A stretch of DNA of 64,000 bases from Paenibacillus agri (GCF_013359945.1 NZ_JABWCS010000211.1:115893-179892); one strand, 5' to 3'. Positions 25,396 to 34,961 are shown, counted from the stretch's first letter. Numbers and translations are program-made. Notes: generated by a model not told the origin, from the letters alone.

Positions 25396-26346
25396 CTAAG
25401 TGTATTTAATACGCGGATCAGCTGCTGCATACAGTAGATCCGTAAGCAAGTTGGTCGTAAGTACAATCAGTGCCGCTACCAGATTCAGCCCCATCAGTAT
25501 TGGATAATCGCGGGACAATATAGATTGAATCGTTAGCTGACCGATACCTGGCCATTGGAAGATCTGCTCAATAAGAATACTGCCGCCTAACAACAGGGGG
25601 ATTTCCATGCCAACCACTGTAATGATGGGGAGTAGTGCATTACGCAGGGCATGCTTATTGGTAACAATAAACGGATGCAGGCCTTTGGAATTTGCTGTAC
25701 GCAGGTAGTCCATATTCATTACATCCAGCATACTCGCCCGCACATATCGCACTTTTTTCCCTGCAATAACAATACCTAGTACAAACACAGGCAGAATCAT
25801 ATGGGTAAGACGATCCCAGAAGCCCCCTGCGCCGCCGAGCGTAATCATCCCGCCCGTGGGGAACCATTTCAATTGAACAGCAAATACATAAATCAGACCC
25901 AAACCGAGGAAAAACTGCGGAATAGAGGTACCGATAAAAGATAGGCCTGTCATAATATAATCGAACTTCGTATTTTGCTTAACAGCGCTAAGAATACCAA
26001 CAGGAATGGCAATAAGCATACCGAAAATAAGCGCAGCAGAGGCCAGCAGTAAAGTTGGACCGATTCTTTCGCCGATAATCTTGGTAACGGGTGCATACGA
26101 GCTGAAAGAGTAACCCAGCTGACCCTGCAGCAGATTCAGCAGCCACTTAAAATATTGCAGAATCACAGGATCATTCAGACCCAGAATCTCTTTCCTGAGC
26201 TCAAGTACTTCCTTAGGGGTATTCGGATCGATAAACATATCAACTGGATTGCCAGGCGCAAGCTTAATAATGAAATAATTAAGCACTGTAATCCCCAATA
26301 GGACGGGGATCGCAATCAGGATTCGGCGTATAATATATTGAAAAAT
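25396..26346 (-). CDS. Oligopeptide-type ABC permease (OppB/DppB-like), apparent ATT start
   Basis: A permease of about 316 residues of the OppB/DppB type. Homology starts with FQYIIRRILIAIPVLLGITV, which lies upstream of the first ATG/GTG/TTG in frame (TTG 26298). The full N-terminus is obtained only from ATT at 26346, and GGGAGGAG is correctly placed six bases before that ATT. Other marks are KLAPGNPVD, the EAA region LRTANSKGLHPFIVTNKHALRNALLPI and the end RDYPILMGLNLVAALIVLTTNLLTDLLYAAADPRI (pore partner contacts). An ATT start would lower expression through initiation-factor-3 proofreading, or reflect a recent ATG to ATT change. Confidence 0.88.
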   Translation of the reverse strand: MFQYIIRRILIAIPVLLGITVLNYFIIKLAPGNPVDMFIDPNTPKEVLELRKEILGLNDPVILQYFKWLLNLLQGQLGYSFSSYAPVTKIIGERIGPTLLLASAALIFGMLIAIPVGILSAVKQNTKFDYIMTGLSFIGTSIPQFFLGLGLIYVFAVQLKWFPTGGMITLGGAGGFWDRLTHMILPVFVLGIVIAGKKVRYVRASMLDVMNMDYLRTANSKGLHPFIVTNKHALRNALLPIITVVGMEIPLLLGGSILIEQIFQWPGIGQLTIQSILSRDYPILMGLNLVAALIVLTTNLLTDLLYAAADPRIKYT

Positions 26347-26375
26347 GGCCGACTCCTCCCTTCTCTTTCATAACT

Positions 26376-27353
26376 CTATTGGGCAAGAGGAAAATGACAA
26401 GCAACCGCATGCGGCTGCTCGTCTAATACCGGTTCTTCCACGCGGCATAGCTCCTGTGCATACGGACAGCGTGTATGGAATCGGCAGCCACTGGGAGGAT
26501 TGGCCGGAGACGGCACATCGCCCTGGATGACGATACGTTTGTCTGCACGCAGGGTCGGATCTGGCTTCGGATAGGCTTGAAGTAAGATTTGCGTGTAAGG
26601 ATGCCTCGGACTGCGGAATAGTTCATCCTTATCACCAATCTCGACGATTTTCCCCAAATACATCACAGCCACTCGAGTGCTAATATATTTCACCGCACCG
26701 ATTCCGTGAGCAATAAATAGATAGGTCAGATTCAATTCTTGTTGCAGATCGGACAAAAGATTCAGTATTTGTGCTTGAATGGATACATCCAGCGCAGATA
26801 CCGGCTCGTCGCAGACGATCAGCTTAGGTTCAAATGAAATTGCCCGAGCGATCCCGATCCGCTGACGCTGACCACCGGAGAACTCGTGCGGATACCTATT
26901 TTTATAAGCTTGTGGCAGTCCGACCATATCAAGCAGTCGGTTCACACGCGCCTGTACCTGACTACCGGTTGCTAAATTATGCGCAATATACGGCTCTGCC
27001 AAAATGTCAGCCACTCGTTGGCGCGGATTAAGCGATGCATATGGATCTTGGAAAATGATTTGAAGCCGCGTACGAACCTCCCTGAGTTCCTTTTGCTTTC
27101 GGTAAGTAATATCCTCATTTTCAAACAATATCCGCCCTTCAAAAGGATTCTCAAGTCGTACAATCGAACGACCGAAGGACGATTTGCCGCAGCCGGATTC
27201 ACCAACAAGTCCGAGTGTTTCGCCTTTATGGATGCTCAGGGTAATATCGTCTACCGCCTTTACATGACCGACAGTACGTGAGAATACACCTTTTTTAATC
27301 GGATAATACGTCTTCAGCTGTTCTACTTGAAGCAGCGGAGAATCTGCGATCAT
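26376..27353 (-). CDS. Oligopeptide ABC transporter ATPase (OppF/DppF-like)
   Basis: A 325-residue ATPase. Walker [15 protein letters not shown]-loop IFQDPYASLNPRQRV, signature FSGGQRQRIGIARAI, Walker B LIVCDEPVSALDVS and the C-terminal oligopeptide extension [26 protein letters not shown], with cysteines that in relatives bind an iron-sulfur cluster, are all present. The H-loop reads FIAHGIGAVKY. Its start overlaps the upstream ATPase gene (ATGA), so the two are translationally coupled. Confidence 0.93.
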   Translation of the reverse strand: MIADSPLLQVEQLKTYYPIKKGVFSRTVGHVKAVDDITLSIHKGETLGLVGESGCGKSSFGRSIVRLENPFEGRILFENEDITYRKQKELREVRTRLQIIFQDPYASLNPRQRVADILAEPYIAHNLATGSQVQARVNRLLDMVGLPQAYKNRYPHEFSGGQRQRIGIARAISFEPKLIVCDEPVSALDVSIQAQILNLLSDLQQELNLTYLFIAHGIGAVKYISTRVAVMYLGKIVEIGDKDELFRSPRHPYTQILLQAYPKPDPTLRADKRIVIQGDVPSPANPPSGCRFHTRCPYAQELCRVEEPVLDEQPHAVACHFPLAQ

Positions 27354-28381
27354 AATACGCTAGCCTCCTGTTGCCGGGAATTTACAATGTTTGATAAAGG
27401 TATCGTCTGCTCCTCGACGACCCAGCATCGTACTTGATGCTCACCCGCCACACTTTTAAGCTCCGGCTGTTCCTGCCGGCAACGGTTGGTCGCTAAGGCA
27501 CAACGGGTATGGAAACGGCAGCCCTCAGGCATTTTTGTGATCGAGGGCACCGTGCCGGGAATAGCCTGTAGCCGTTCATTCGCTCCATGAATACTCGGGA
27601 TGGATGCCATCAATCCTTGCGTGTAGGGATGCTTCGGTTCACGGAAGAGCGTGAATACATCAGCCGATTCTACAATTTGGCCCGCATACATAACGACTAC
27701 ACGATCCGCCATCTCCGCTACGACACCCAGATCATGAGTGATCAGCATAATCGCTGCTTTGCTCTCTTGCTGAAGCACTTTCATCAGCTCCAAAATTTGC
27801 GCTTGGATCGTGACATCAAGTGCTGTCGTCGGTTCATCGGCAATCAGTAGCTTAGGCTTACAGGACAACGCCATAGCAATCATAATTCGCTGGCGCATCC
27901 CGCCAGAAAGCGTATGCGGATAGGTGTTCATTAGATTCTTACCATGAGGTAATCCGACTTTATGCAGCATTTCAATGGCATAAGCTTTGGCTTCCCTGCG
28001 GGTAAGGCTTGTATGACATTGAATCATCTCCACAAGCTGATGTCCGATCGTCAGAACCGGATTCAGCGAGCTCATTGGCTCTTGGAAGATCATAGATATC
28101 TCCTTACCCCTTAGCGTTCGGAGCTCCTTCTCGGAATTGTCAGCTATATTCTGGCCGTTAAAGCGAATTTCCCCTTGCTTAATCCGGCCATTATTACCGA
28201 GCAGTCTCATAATTGAAAGTGAGGTCACACTCTTTCCGCAACCAGATTCACCAACAATGCCTATCGTCTCCCCTGCTTTCAGATTGAAGCTAATATCCTG
28301 AACAGCAACTACGTCTTCTTTCCCATTCCAAAATACAGTTTGCAGCCGATCGATTTCCAATAGATTAGTGATATGATTCAC
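27350..28381 (-). CDS. Oligopeptide ABC transporter ATPase (OppD/DppD-like)
   Basis: A 343-residue ATPase with Walker [15 protein letters not shown]-loop [16 protein letters not shown], signature [15 protein letters not shown], Walker [16 protein letters not shown]-loop [13 protein letters not shown] and the cysteine-rich tail [19 protein letters not shown]. The start appears to be GTG at 28381, close to GAAGGGC. With its partner ATPase it drives peptide import through the two permeases encoded downstream. Confidence 0.93.
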   Translation of the reverse strand: MNHITNLLEIDRLQTVFWNGKEDVVAVQDISFNLKAGETIGIVGESGCGKSVTSLSIMRLLGNNGRIKQGEIRFNGQNIADNSEKELRTLRGKEISMIFQEPMSSLNPVLTIGHQLVEMIQCHTSLTRREAKAYAIEMLHKVGLPHGKNLMNTYPHTLSGGMRQRIMIAMALSCKPKLLIADEPTTALDVTIQAQILELMKVLQQESKAAIMLITHDLGVVAEMADRVVVMYAGQIVESADVFTLFREPKHPYTQGLMASIPSIHGANERLQAIPGTVPSITKMPEGCRFHTRCALATNRCRQEQPELKSVAGEHQVRCWVVEEQTIPLSNIVNSRQQEASVL

Positions 28382-28419
28382 CGCCCTTCTGAAAAATGAC
28401 GCCGTCCGCGTTCAACTTC

Positions 28420-29829
28420 TCAAATAAGAACGGGTGCGTGCACATCTTGCGGGATAGCCGGAATATAGGGCTTGCCCTGTGTCGAGTTTAAAAATTCTGT
28501 TCGGGCCTTATTCAATGCCTCTCCGCCGTCTGTTAGCAGCTCGTAAGCTGCAAGGGCCAGCAGCTTAGCGGCGTGGTGCATACCTTTAAGACCAATTGGC
28601 GAACCAAAAGCAGCCGTCGCTTGCCAGGTATGTACCTGTACACCAAGCGGTGCACAGGTTGTAGTAATCTGGCCCACGGGCGTAATCCAAGACACATCAC
28701 CAACATCGCTGGAACCGCCACCCGTTATCTGTGAAGTAGATCGGTTTTCGTAAAAAACCGTTGGCAGAAGCTCGTCTGTCTTCCCCCACTCCTGATGACG
28801 TTTCTTAGCCGCTTGCAACAAATCCGGATCGAGGGTGGTTGCAAGAGCCGTCGCCAGCTCTTGATCCTCAGCTGAGAAGCTCAGCTCACCCGCATCTTCC
28901 TGTTGTTTCACAAGCAATTGATTTAGCGTCTCGTTTATATTCAAATCATAAGCACCCGCTTTAATCTCCCAAGTGACCGAGGTCTCTGTCATCAGCGCAC
29001 CTCCCTGGGCGATCTTGATTAAGCGCTCCAGCAGTTCGTCCACATGCTTGCGGTTGACGCCGCGGAGGTAGTACCAGACGCTTGCCTCATCGGGTACAAT
29101 ATTCGGTGCTTCTCCCCCATTTGTAATCGTATAATGAATACGCGATCCGTCTGGCACATGCTCACGCAAGTAATTAGCCCCGACATTGGTCAACTCGACT
29201 GCATCCAGAGCGCTGCGCCCCAAGTGCGGAACTACGCCTGCATGTGCAGCACGGCCTTTGAAGAAAAATTCAACGGAAGTAAGTGCCGATGTTCGAATGC
29301 TCCAAGCTGCATTCGAGTTCCCCGGATGCCATGTGAGCGCAGCATCCAGATCATCAAAAGCACCGGCTCTCGCCATAAATGTTTTGCCGGACAAAACCTC
29401 TTCCGCTGGGCAACCATAATAACGAATCGTACCTGACAATCCTGCCTCATCCAGACTTTGCTTTAATGCGATCACAGCTTCTACGCCTGCCGTCCCCAGC
29501 AGGTTATGGCCACATCCGTGGCCAGGTCCGCCAGGAGTGATGGGCTCACGAACCGCACTCACCTTCTGCGAAAGCCCCGGAAGCGCATCATATTCCCCAA
29601 GGATACCGAGTACTGGTCCACCCGAGCCATACTCAGCCACAAAAGCTGTTGGCACACCACCGATGCCAGAAGTAATTCGGAAACCGGCTGCCTCCAGCGT
29701 TTCTGACTGCAGCTTTGAGGCGAAGGCTTCCGTATAAGCTACCTCAGGGTGATTCCAGATGCGCAGCGCAAGCTCCTCATAAGTAGTTCTATTGATTTCA
29801 AGCCAGTTAACCAGTTGTTGTTTACCCAT
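28420..29829 (-). CDS. M20 family amidohydrolase (AbgB-like)
   Basis: A 469-residue M20-family amidohydrolase, longer than simple M20D enzymes and similar to p-aminobenzoyl-glutamate hydrolase subunit B. Metal-site segments: GILGEYDALPG, PGGPGHGCGHNLLGTAG, CPAEEVLSGKTFM with the paired Glu, and HAGVVPHLGRSALDA from the dimerisation lid. It cleaves an amide bond of an N-acyl or N-aroyl amino acid or dipeptide in the cytoplasm. It lies between the binding-protein gene and the ATPase genes of the same operon, with GGAGGAG before the ATG, so its substrate is most likely what the transporter imports. Confidence 0.9.
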   Translation of the reverse strand: MGKQQLVNWLEINRTTYEELALRIWNHPEVAYTEAFASKLQSETLEAAGFRITSGIGGVPTAFVAEYGSGGPVLGILGEYDALPGLSQKVSAVREPITPGGPGHGCGHNLLGTAGVEAVIALKQSLDEAGLSGTIRYYGCPAEEVLSGKTFMARAGAFDDLDAALTWHPGNSNAAWSIRTSALTSVEFFFKGRAAHAGVVPHLGRSALDAVELTNVGANYLREHVPDGSRIHYTITNGGEAPNIVPDEASVWYYLRGVNRKHVDELLERLIKIAQGGALMTETSVTWEIKAGAYDLNINETLNQLLVKQQEDAGELSFSAEDQELATALATTLDPDLLQAAKKRHQEWGKTDELLPTVFYENRSTSQITGGGSSDVGDVSWITPVGQITTTCAPLGVQVHTWQATAAFGSPIGLKGMHHAAKLLALAAYELLTDGGEALNKARTEFLNSTQGKPYIPAIPQDVHAPVLI

Positions 29830-29841
29830 GCTCTCCTCCTG

Positions 29842-31506
29842 CTATTTTAGATCCCATTCATTAATGTTGTTGAACATCCCAATATCGAGCGGCTTGCCGA
29901 CAAGTACGTCCTTAGACACTGCTAGTAATCTTTTTTCCGAATAAACAGCCAGGGATGGTACATCTTCATGAAGGGTCTCCTGGAGCTTGTTATAAATTTC
30001 TTTGCGTTTAGCCGGGTCGGCTTCCGTTTCGCCCTTAGTGATCAGCTCATCCACCAGCGGGTTTTTATAATTCAAGAAGTTGCCCGGATTGGTACTCTTG
30101 AACAGAGTGAAGTAGGAGCTCGGCTCAATATAAAAGTCACGGGTGAAGATGGTGATGTCGTAATCGCCCTTTTGTACCTTTTGGATTAGTGTAGGGAAAT
30201 CAAACTTTTGCACTTGAATGTTGAGGCCAATAGCCGTCAGGTTTTGCACAAGAATATCAGCAGCCTGCTCGCGGATTTTGTTGCCTACCGGAACGAGGAA
30301 TTCAATCGGCTGTTTCTTATCCCAATTAGCCTCTTCTAACAGCTGCTTTGCTTTCTCCGGGTCATAGCTATAGTTCTCAATATCCTTATTAAAGTAAGGG
30401 TGGTAGCTCGGAATTCCCCCGTCAATGACCTCTCCTTGACCTTTAAGCAGCTGGTCCACAATCAAGGTGCGGTTCAATGCATAAGCAATGGCTTGGCGTA
30501 CCTTTGGATCTGCTATTTTGTTACTGTTAAAAAAAATTTCAGGGGGTACGGAAGGATTTCCTGAAGCCAGGTCGACATTCTCGAATCCTTTGACCTTCTC
30601 ATAATCTGTAATAGGGATGAGACCTACAGGTACAGAGTTCATCTGAATTTCCCCGGTTTGCAGCTGTGCGACAAGGTTGGTGGCTGGCAGCACTTTGATA
30701 AAAATTTTATCCAGCTTGGCCACATCGCGGTAATAGTCGGTATTTTTGACCACCTCAACATACTGTCCTTGGGCAAAGTTAGCGATCTTGAAAGCACCTA
30801 TCGTAACTTCCGGCTTCTGGAAGTATGGGTTCGTTGAGAGCTGCTCAGGTGCTACGTCCTTCAGAATATGCTCGGGTAGGAAGAACACCTTGGTACCGAA
30901 ACGTTCCTTGAAAATAAGTGGATCGATTGGCGTCTTAGTTCTGACCTCGAATGTCTTATCATCTACAATTTTCAGGCCACTGATCTCAGTCGTTCCTTCT
31001 TCCAGCTTACCGGCATCGTTCAAGCCTTCGATGAAGTTCAGCTTAAAGTTGGTTTCTACCTTCGGGTTAAGGGCTGTTTTTAATGTAAAGGCAACATCAG
31101 CTGTGGTGAACGGCTGCCCGTCATTCCATTTAGCCGCAGGATTCAGCTTGACGACAAAGGTTTGATTATCCGTGGTCTCCACGGAATCAGCGATCTTTGG
31201 CAGAAATTCGAATTTCTCATTAAGATCAAGAAGAGAGTCATTAATTAGTGCAATAGCATTGTCAGCAGCAGAATCGCCCTGATCATTAATTTGATTCAGC
31301 GTGACGGGTACGTTCACAATACCTATATATACAACTTTCTCTTTCTCTTCCTTATTTGGAGAAGGTTCAGCTTCTTTAGGCTTGTCAGTAGCTGGCGCCT
31401 GCGTTGCTGAAGAAGATGTTGTATTCGTTGAGGAACCACACGCAGATAACACGAGCACAAGTGCAAGAACGATAAAGAGCATGGTTCGACGATAATGACG
31501 ATTCAT
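29842..31506 (-). CDS. Oligopeptide ABC transporter substrate-binding lipoprotein (family 5)
   Basis: A 554-residue family 5 solute-binding protein. The signal peptide MNRHYRRTMLFIVLALVLVL is followed by the lipobox LSAC, then a Ser/Thr-rich linker. Marks of the family are AAKWNDGQPFTTADVAFTLK, QAIAYALNRTLIVDQLLKG and YDPEKAKQLLEEANWDK. The start 31506 follows a run of six G; the longer frame to 31593 has none. First gene of the seven-gene import and hydrolysis operon. Peptide, nickel or opine-like ligands are all possible within this family. Confidence 0.92.
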   Translation of the reverse strand: MNRHYRRTMLFIVLALVLVLSACGSSTNTTSSSATQAPATDKPKEAEPSPNKEEKEKVVYIGIVNVPVTLNQINDQGDSAADNAIALINDSLLDLNEKFEFLPKIADSVETTDNQTFVVKLNPAAKWNDGQPFTTADVAFTLKTALNPKVETNFKLNFIEGLNDAGKLEEGTTEISGLKIVDDKTFEVRTKTPIDPLIFKERFGTKVFFLPEHILKDVAPEQLSTNPYFQKPEVTIGAFKIANFAQGQYVEVVKNTDYYRDVAKLDKIFIKVLPATNLVAQLQTGEIQMNSVPVGLIPITDYEKVKGFENVDLASGNPSVPPEIFFNSNKIADPKVRQAIAYALNRTLIVDQLLKGQGEVIDGGIPSYHPYFNKDIENYSYDPEKAKQLLEEANWDKKQPIEFLVPVGNKIREQAADILVQNLTAIGLNIQVQKFDFPTLIQKVQKGDYDITIFTRDFYIEPSSYFTLFKSTNPGNFLNYKNPLVDELITKGETEADPAKRKEIYNKLQETLHEDVPSLAVYSEKRLLAVSKDVLVGKPLDIGMFNNINEWDLK

Positions 31507-31712
31507 AATTTTTAACCCCCCAATTTTGATTATTCCAATTTGTTTAATATGAATTGTAGCTAAATTTACCATTGATGAATCTCTACTGTCCAATAGATTT
31601 GTTCAATTAGATTATCCAAAATATTGAATCTCACTAGCAAATCTGGGGCCTCGGTCATACTAAGAGGAGTTGTAGAAGTAGCCTATCGTGGAATAAGAGG
31701 GTTCGAAAATAG

Positions 31713-31758
31713 AAAATCGCTGCCGGTTCAATGAATGAACCAAGCAGCGATTTTTTAA
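31713..31758. terminator. Terminator of the GH29 gene
   Basis: AATCGCTGC/GCAGCGATT with inner GGTTCA/TGAACC forms a long stem with U-runs on both strands. On the minus strand it closes the fucosidase gene upstream of the peptide-import operon. Confidence 0.8.
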
Positions 31759-31797
31759 CATCTATGTTGTTTTCAGCTCCTTAGTAAATGTGAAAGC

Positions 31798-32769
31798 TTA
31801 TTTTCTATAAGACCAGTTGTCCGGAATCGTAGTGAGATTAGCCGGGTGATGATATCGTTCGCCGATTTCTTTAAAGCGCTGCAGAATGTTATCGTCCAGC
31901 ACACCTTGCTGGTTCGGCGCACCATTAAGTAAGAATGATACATTATGTTTGTTACATTCAATAATTTTGTCCAGTGCCCAGTCAGCGGTTCTAAGCTCCA
32001 TAGTGGTATCTGATGTTCTCCAGAACCAAGTCTTCGTTAATATGTTGCAGCTCGCTCCGGGACCGTTAAAAGAGTTATCCACCTCTTGCCCTGCAGCATT
32101 CTCAAAAAAGGCAATGTCCGTTTGCTCTACGCCAGACTCACAGCCAATATTCATCAACAAGCACTGTGGTTGCAGGCCTTTGACTAATGCATCGATTTCC
32201 TCGAAAGGAAGATCTTCGTAGCTAGGGCCACCCCAAGGCGCATTCCAGCCATCAATAATTAGGAATGGAATTTCCCCGTAACCTGTCAACAGCTCCTCAA
32301 TCTGATTTTTAATAAACTGCTTGTCTTCAGGCGTGCATTTCTTCCGGCCGATTTGGTGATGCAGATCGAGTGCGGAGAAATAAAGACCTGCTTCAATCCC
32401 TTCTTGCCTGAATGCATCTAGATATTCCTTAACTACGTCGGATTTTAGCGTCGCGTTATTTACAGAATGTCCGGTATATTTTGTCGGCCACAGGCTGAAC
32501 CCTTCATGATGCTTCGCTGTCATCGCAGCAAATTTCATCCCTGCAGATTTGGCAGCTTTGGCCCATTGGGCACAGTTCAGCTGAGTTGGATTCCAGTCCT
32601 TGGGATCGAAAATAAACCTGCGGGGCTCATCGTTATTTTCGTGGCCATATTCCCAATCTTCCACTTCTGTATCTGCAAACTGAAATGTAGCACTATTAAA
32701 ATGAATGAACATACCAAATCTTTGATTAACGAACCATTGTTGTTGATGAACCAATTCTTGATTACTCAT
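31798..32769 (-). CDS. GH29 alpha-L-fucosidase-like glycoside hydrolase
   Basis: A 323-residue protein with the GH29 barrel start: QRFGMFIHFNSATF, AAKSAGMKFAAMTAKHHEGFSLWPT and the strand FLIIDGWNAPWG, whose Asp fits the GH29 nucleophile position. There is no signal peptide, and it is shorter than usual fucosidases (about 400-600) because the C-terminal beta-sandwich is absent, so it is a single-domain cytoplasmic enzyme. It likely acts on an imported fucose-type or related glycoside; exact specificity is unknown. GGGAGG precedes the ATG. It is divergent from a TetR regulator gene. Confidence 0.82.
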   Translation of the reverse strand: MSNQELVHQQQWFVNQRFGMFIHFNSATFQFADTEVEDWEYGHENNDEPRRFIFDPKDWNPTQLNCAQWAKAAKSAGMKFAAMTAKHHEGFSLWPTKYTGHSVNNATLKSDVVKEYLDAFRQEGIEAGLYFSALDLHHQIGRKKCTPEDKQFIKNQIEELLTGYGEIPFLIIDGWNAPWGGPSYEDLPFEEIDALVKGLQPQCLLMNIGCESGVEQTDIAFFENAAGQEVDNSFNGPGASCNILTKTWFWRTSDTTMELRTADWALDKIIECNKHNVSFLLNGAPNQQGVLDDNILQRFKEIGERYHHPANLTTIPDNWSYRK

Positions 32770-33012
32770 GAAGATTACCTCCCAATTATGATTTGTAGCA
32801 GAATCGTATAATATCTACCACTCTATAGAATTCCATCCTCTGTTACAGCTAACAAAATCGACATTCTATAGTACAATTCCTACATAATTATTTGGAAGGC
32901 CTTCATGTTTCTTGATGTCTCTACTCTGTACGTTTGCAGATTTGAAATGTACAATCGTTACTATAGAAGCTAATGAGCTTGGATGAGCATAGGTAAAAGA
33001 AAGGTGTTAAAT

Positions 33013-33591
33013 ATGACTCTAAACACTCGAGAACTAATGATTGAAGGTGCCATACAGCTCCTGGGACAACGAGGCGTGCATGCCACCTCCTTTTCTGAAA
33101 TTATGAAAGCCACCGGAGCGCCAAGAGGCTCGATTTATCATCATTTTCCTGAAGGTAAAGATCAACTGGTCAAGGAAGCTATAGATCTGGCTGGAAAACG
33201 CGCTATAAGCTATCTAAGTACCTTTGAAGGACAACCCGCTGAAATCGTAGCCGAGAAGTTCATTTCACTGTGGAGAATGTTGTTAAGCCACTCTAACTTT
33301 GAAATGGGTTGTTCTGTGCTCGCGGTCACTGTAGGATCGGACTCATCAGACTTGTTGGATGAAGCCGCAACGGTGTTCCATCAATGGGGAGACCGCTTAA
33401 CAGCCATGCTATCTGCCGGTGGGCTGGACCTAGGCAAAGCAAAGGGACTGGCAAGTGTCCTCATTGCTTCCTGCGAAGGGGCTGTAGCCATTAGTAAAGC
33501 GCAAAAGTCATTCGATACCTTCGATACAGTAGCAGAGCAGCTACTGATTATGGTTAAGAGTGCATCCAGCTCACAACGGGAAACGGAATAA
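33013..33591 (+). CDS. TetR-family regulator (LmrA/YxaF-like)
   Basis: A 192-residue TetR protein starting MTLNTRELMIEGAIQLLGQRG. The DNA-binding helix-turn-helix reads TSFSEIMKATGAPRGSIYHHFPEGKDQLV (about 24-52), the pattern of the LmrA/YxaF group. The C-terminal domain has NFEMGCSVLAVTVG, also typical of that group, which often controls multidrug efflux or a neighbouring oxidoreductase. It is divergent from the GH29 gene; TCTATAG-containing stretches recur in the divergent region (near 32823, 32867 and 32958) and may be operators. Start 33013 follows AAAGGTG. Confidence 0.88.
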   Translation: MTLNTRELMIEGAIQLLGQRGVHATSFSEIMKATGAPRGSIYHHFPEGKDQLVKEAIDLAGKRAISYLSTFEGQPAEIVAEKFISLWRMLLSHSNFEMGCSVLAVTVGSDSSDLLDEAATVFHQWGDRLTAMLSAGGLDLGKAKGLASVLIASCEGAVAISKAQKSFDTFDTVAEQLLIMVKSASSSQRETE

Positions 33592-33628
33592 TATCCGCTT
33601 GAAAGCAAGGTTCTTCTACCTAAAAAAC

Positions 33629-33685
33629 TTGGCCTGTAATCTGCCATTCCGAATTGGAACATGCAGTTTTACAGGCCAAAAATCT
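33629..33685. terminator. Bidirectional terminator between convergent genes
   Basis: TTGGCCTGTAA pairs perfectly with TTACAGGCCAA across a 29-base loop, with AAAATCTTTTT following. It lies between the TetR gene and the tautomerase gene. Confidence 0.8.
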
Positions 33686-33697
33686 TTTTATGAATTT

Positions 33698-34156
33698 TTA
33701 ATCCTCCTTGGCTTCCTGAGCCGCTTTAGCAGCAGCTGCGCGAGTTGCCAATGCACTAAATTCTTCAACACCAAAAGCAGTTCCCTGCATCCCCCAACCA
33801 CCTTCGGAAGCTTCTGTAAGTATCACCCAGGTACGCTTGAGCAGCGTATCATCACCAGCAATCTGTGCTACAATTTCTGTCGCTTCCTTCGTAATCTGCT
33901 TTTGTCCCTCACGATTAAGTACACCTGGTGGTGTAATGATTTGGACTCGCACATTATTCGCTGAGTTTGTATTTCCGGTATGAATATCTGTGGCTTTAAG
34001 GCGATGTATAAAAACCGCTGTATTGTCCAAATGAAATAGGCTAGGTGAAGCAACACCTTCGGCTCTAAGAATTGCATGGGCTAATGCTGTTCCTAATTCA
34101 TTTTCTGCTCCTGCTGGGAAAAGATTCTCTGGTGTGTACACATCGATCATTGGCAT
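33698..34156 (-). CDS. Tautomerase superfamily protein
   Basis: A 152-residue protein starting MPMIDVYTPENLF. The residue after Met is Pro, the catalytic base of 4-oxalocrotonate tautomerase/MIF-type enzymes once Met is removed. The length fits fused two-unit beta-alpha-beta tautomerases (VRVQIITPPGVLNREGQKQITKEATEIVAQIAG is the second unit). It probably catalyses keto-enol tautomerisation of a phenylpyruvate-like or halogenated compound. Two strong palindromes upstream suggest tight control by a TetR-type regulator. AAGGAGAG precedes the start. Confidence 0.82.
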   Translation of the reverse strand: MPMIDVYTPENLFPAGAENELGTALAHAILRAEGVASPSLFHLDNTAVFIHRLKATDIHTGNTNSANNVRVQIITPPGVLNREGQKQITKEATEIVAQIAGDDTLLKRTWVILTEASEGGWGMQGTAFGVEEFSALATRAAAAKAAQEAKED

Positions 34157-34183
34157 AGTGTAACTCTCCTTTTTTCAGTACAA

Positions 34184-34225
34184 TTATGACGACCATCATA
34201 ATCATATATTATGACGATCGTCATA
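34184..34225. promoter_or_regulatory. Two TATGACGATCGTCATA-type palindromes before the tautomerase gene
   Basis: A perfect 16-bp palindrome TATGACGATCGTCATA (34210-34225) and a degenerate partner TTATGACGACCATCATAA (34184-34201) lie 28 to 70 bases before the start codon, in promoter position. Symmetry and length are typical of TetR-family operators; the TetR gene at 33.0 kb does not carry this sequence in its own upstream region. Confidence 0.65.
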
Positions 34226-34403
34226 GTCAACAGTTCCTTACCTTTGAACCTGCTTATATGATTGATTCCTCTTATTTAGACGGTTTATAATCATAATGAG
34301 TATTCCAGTAATAGCATGAGTTTCTCCTGAAAAGGGACTATCTCTCAAATGAAAATCAATTCATTTACCAATAACACCTTAATTTTAAAAGGAGGGTCTA
34401 ACC

Positions 34404-34859
34404 ATGGATCAGATTGACTTGAGTATCCTGTACCACCTTCAACATCAAGCGCGAATTCCTATGACAGAGCTCGGCAAATCCGTCGGCCTGTCACAACCGG
34501 CTGTAACGGAAAGAGTGAAGCGTTTGGAGGAAAAGGGCGTCATCGAACAGTATCGTACGATTGTTTCACCCGCAAAGGTCGGGCGACAGGCCGCAGCTTA
34601 CATGCTGCTTCATACAAGAGACTGTGACGGCTTTATTGAATTTTGCCGCTCCGCTCCTGAAGTCATTGAATGTCATCGGATAAGCGGAGAATACAATTAC
34701 ATGTTGAAAGTCGTTACTGATTCCATACAGTCACTGGAGAAATTCGGAGATAAGTGCGATAAATACGGAACTTATACCATTCTAATTGTCATGTCATCAC
34801 CTATTGACCATAAATTCTTCATCTCTGAAGATACAAACATTCTTGTCGATAAGAATTAG
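34404..34859 (+). CDS. Lrp/AsnC-family transcriptional regulator
   Basis: A 151-residue Lrp/AsnC protein: N-terminal helix-turn-helix IDLSILYHLQHQARIPMTELGKSVGLSQPAVTERVKRLEEKGVI (about 4-47) and a C-terminal RAM domain with CHRISGEYNYMLKV as ligand-contact strand. It probably responds to an amino acid. GGAGGG precedes the ATG. It is convergent with an MFS gene across a strong terminator, so the MFS gene is not in its operon. Confidence 0.9.
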   Translation: MDQIDLSILYHLQHQARIPMTELGKSVGLSQPAVTERVKRLEEKGVIEQYRTIVSPAKVGRQAAAYMLLHTRDCDGFIEFCRSAPEVIECHRISGEYNYMLKVVTDSIQSLEKFGDKCDKYGTYTILIVMSSPIDHKFFISEDTNILVDKN

Positions 34860-34876
34860 AAATTATAAAAAAAAAA

Positions 34877-34912
34877 AGAAATCCGGCATTCAAACCGGAT
34901 TTCTTTTTTTGC
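34877..34912. terminator. Bidirectional terminator
   Basis: AGAAATCCGG pairs with CCGGATTTCT around CATTCAAA, with A and T runs on either side. It serves the Lrp gene and the convergent MFS gene. Confidence 0.9.
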
Positions 34913-34961
34913 GATTCATTACAATAACACTACAACTACTTATTCTCATAGAATTCGGCCT

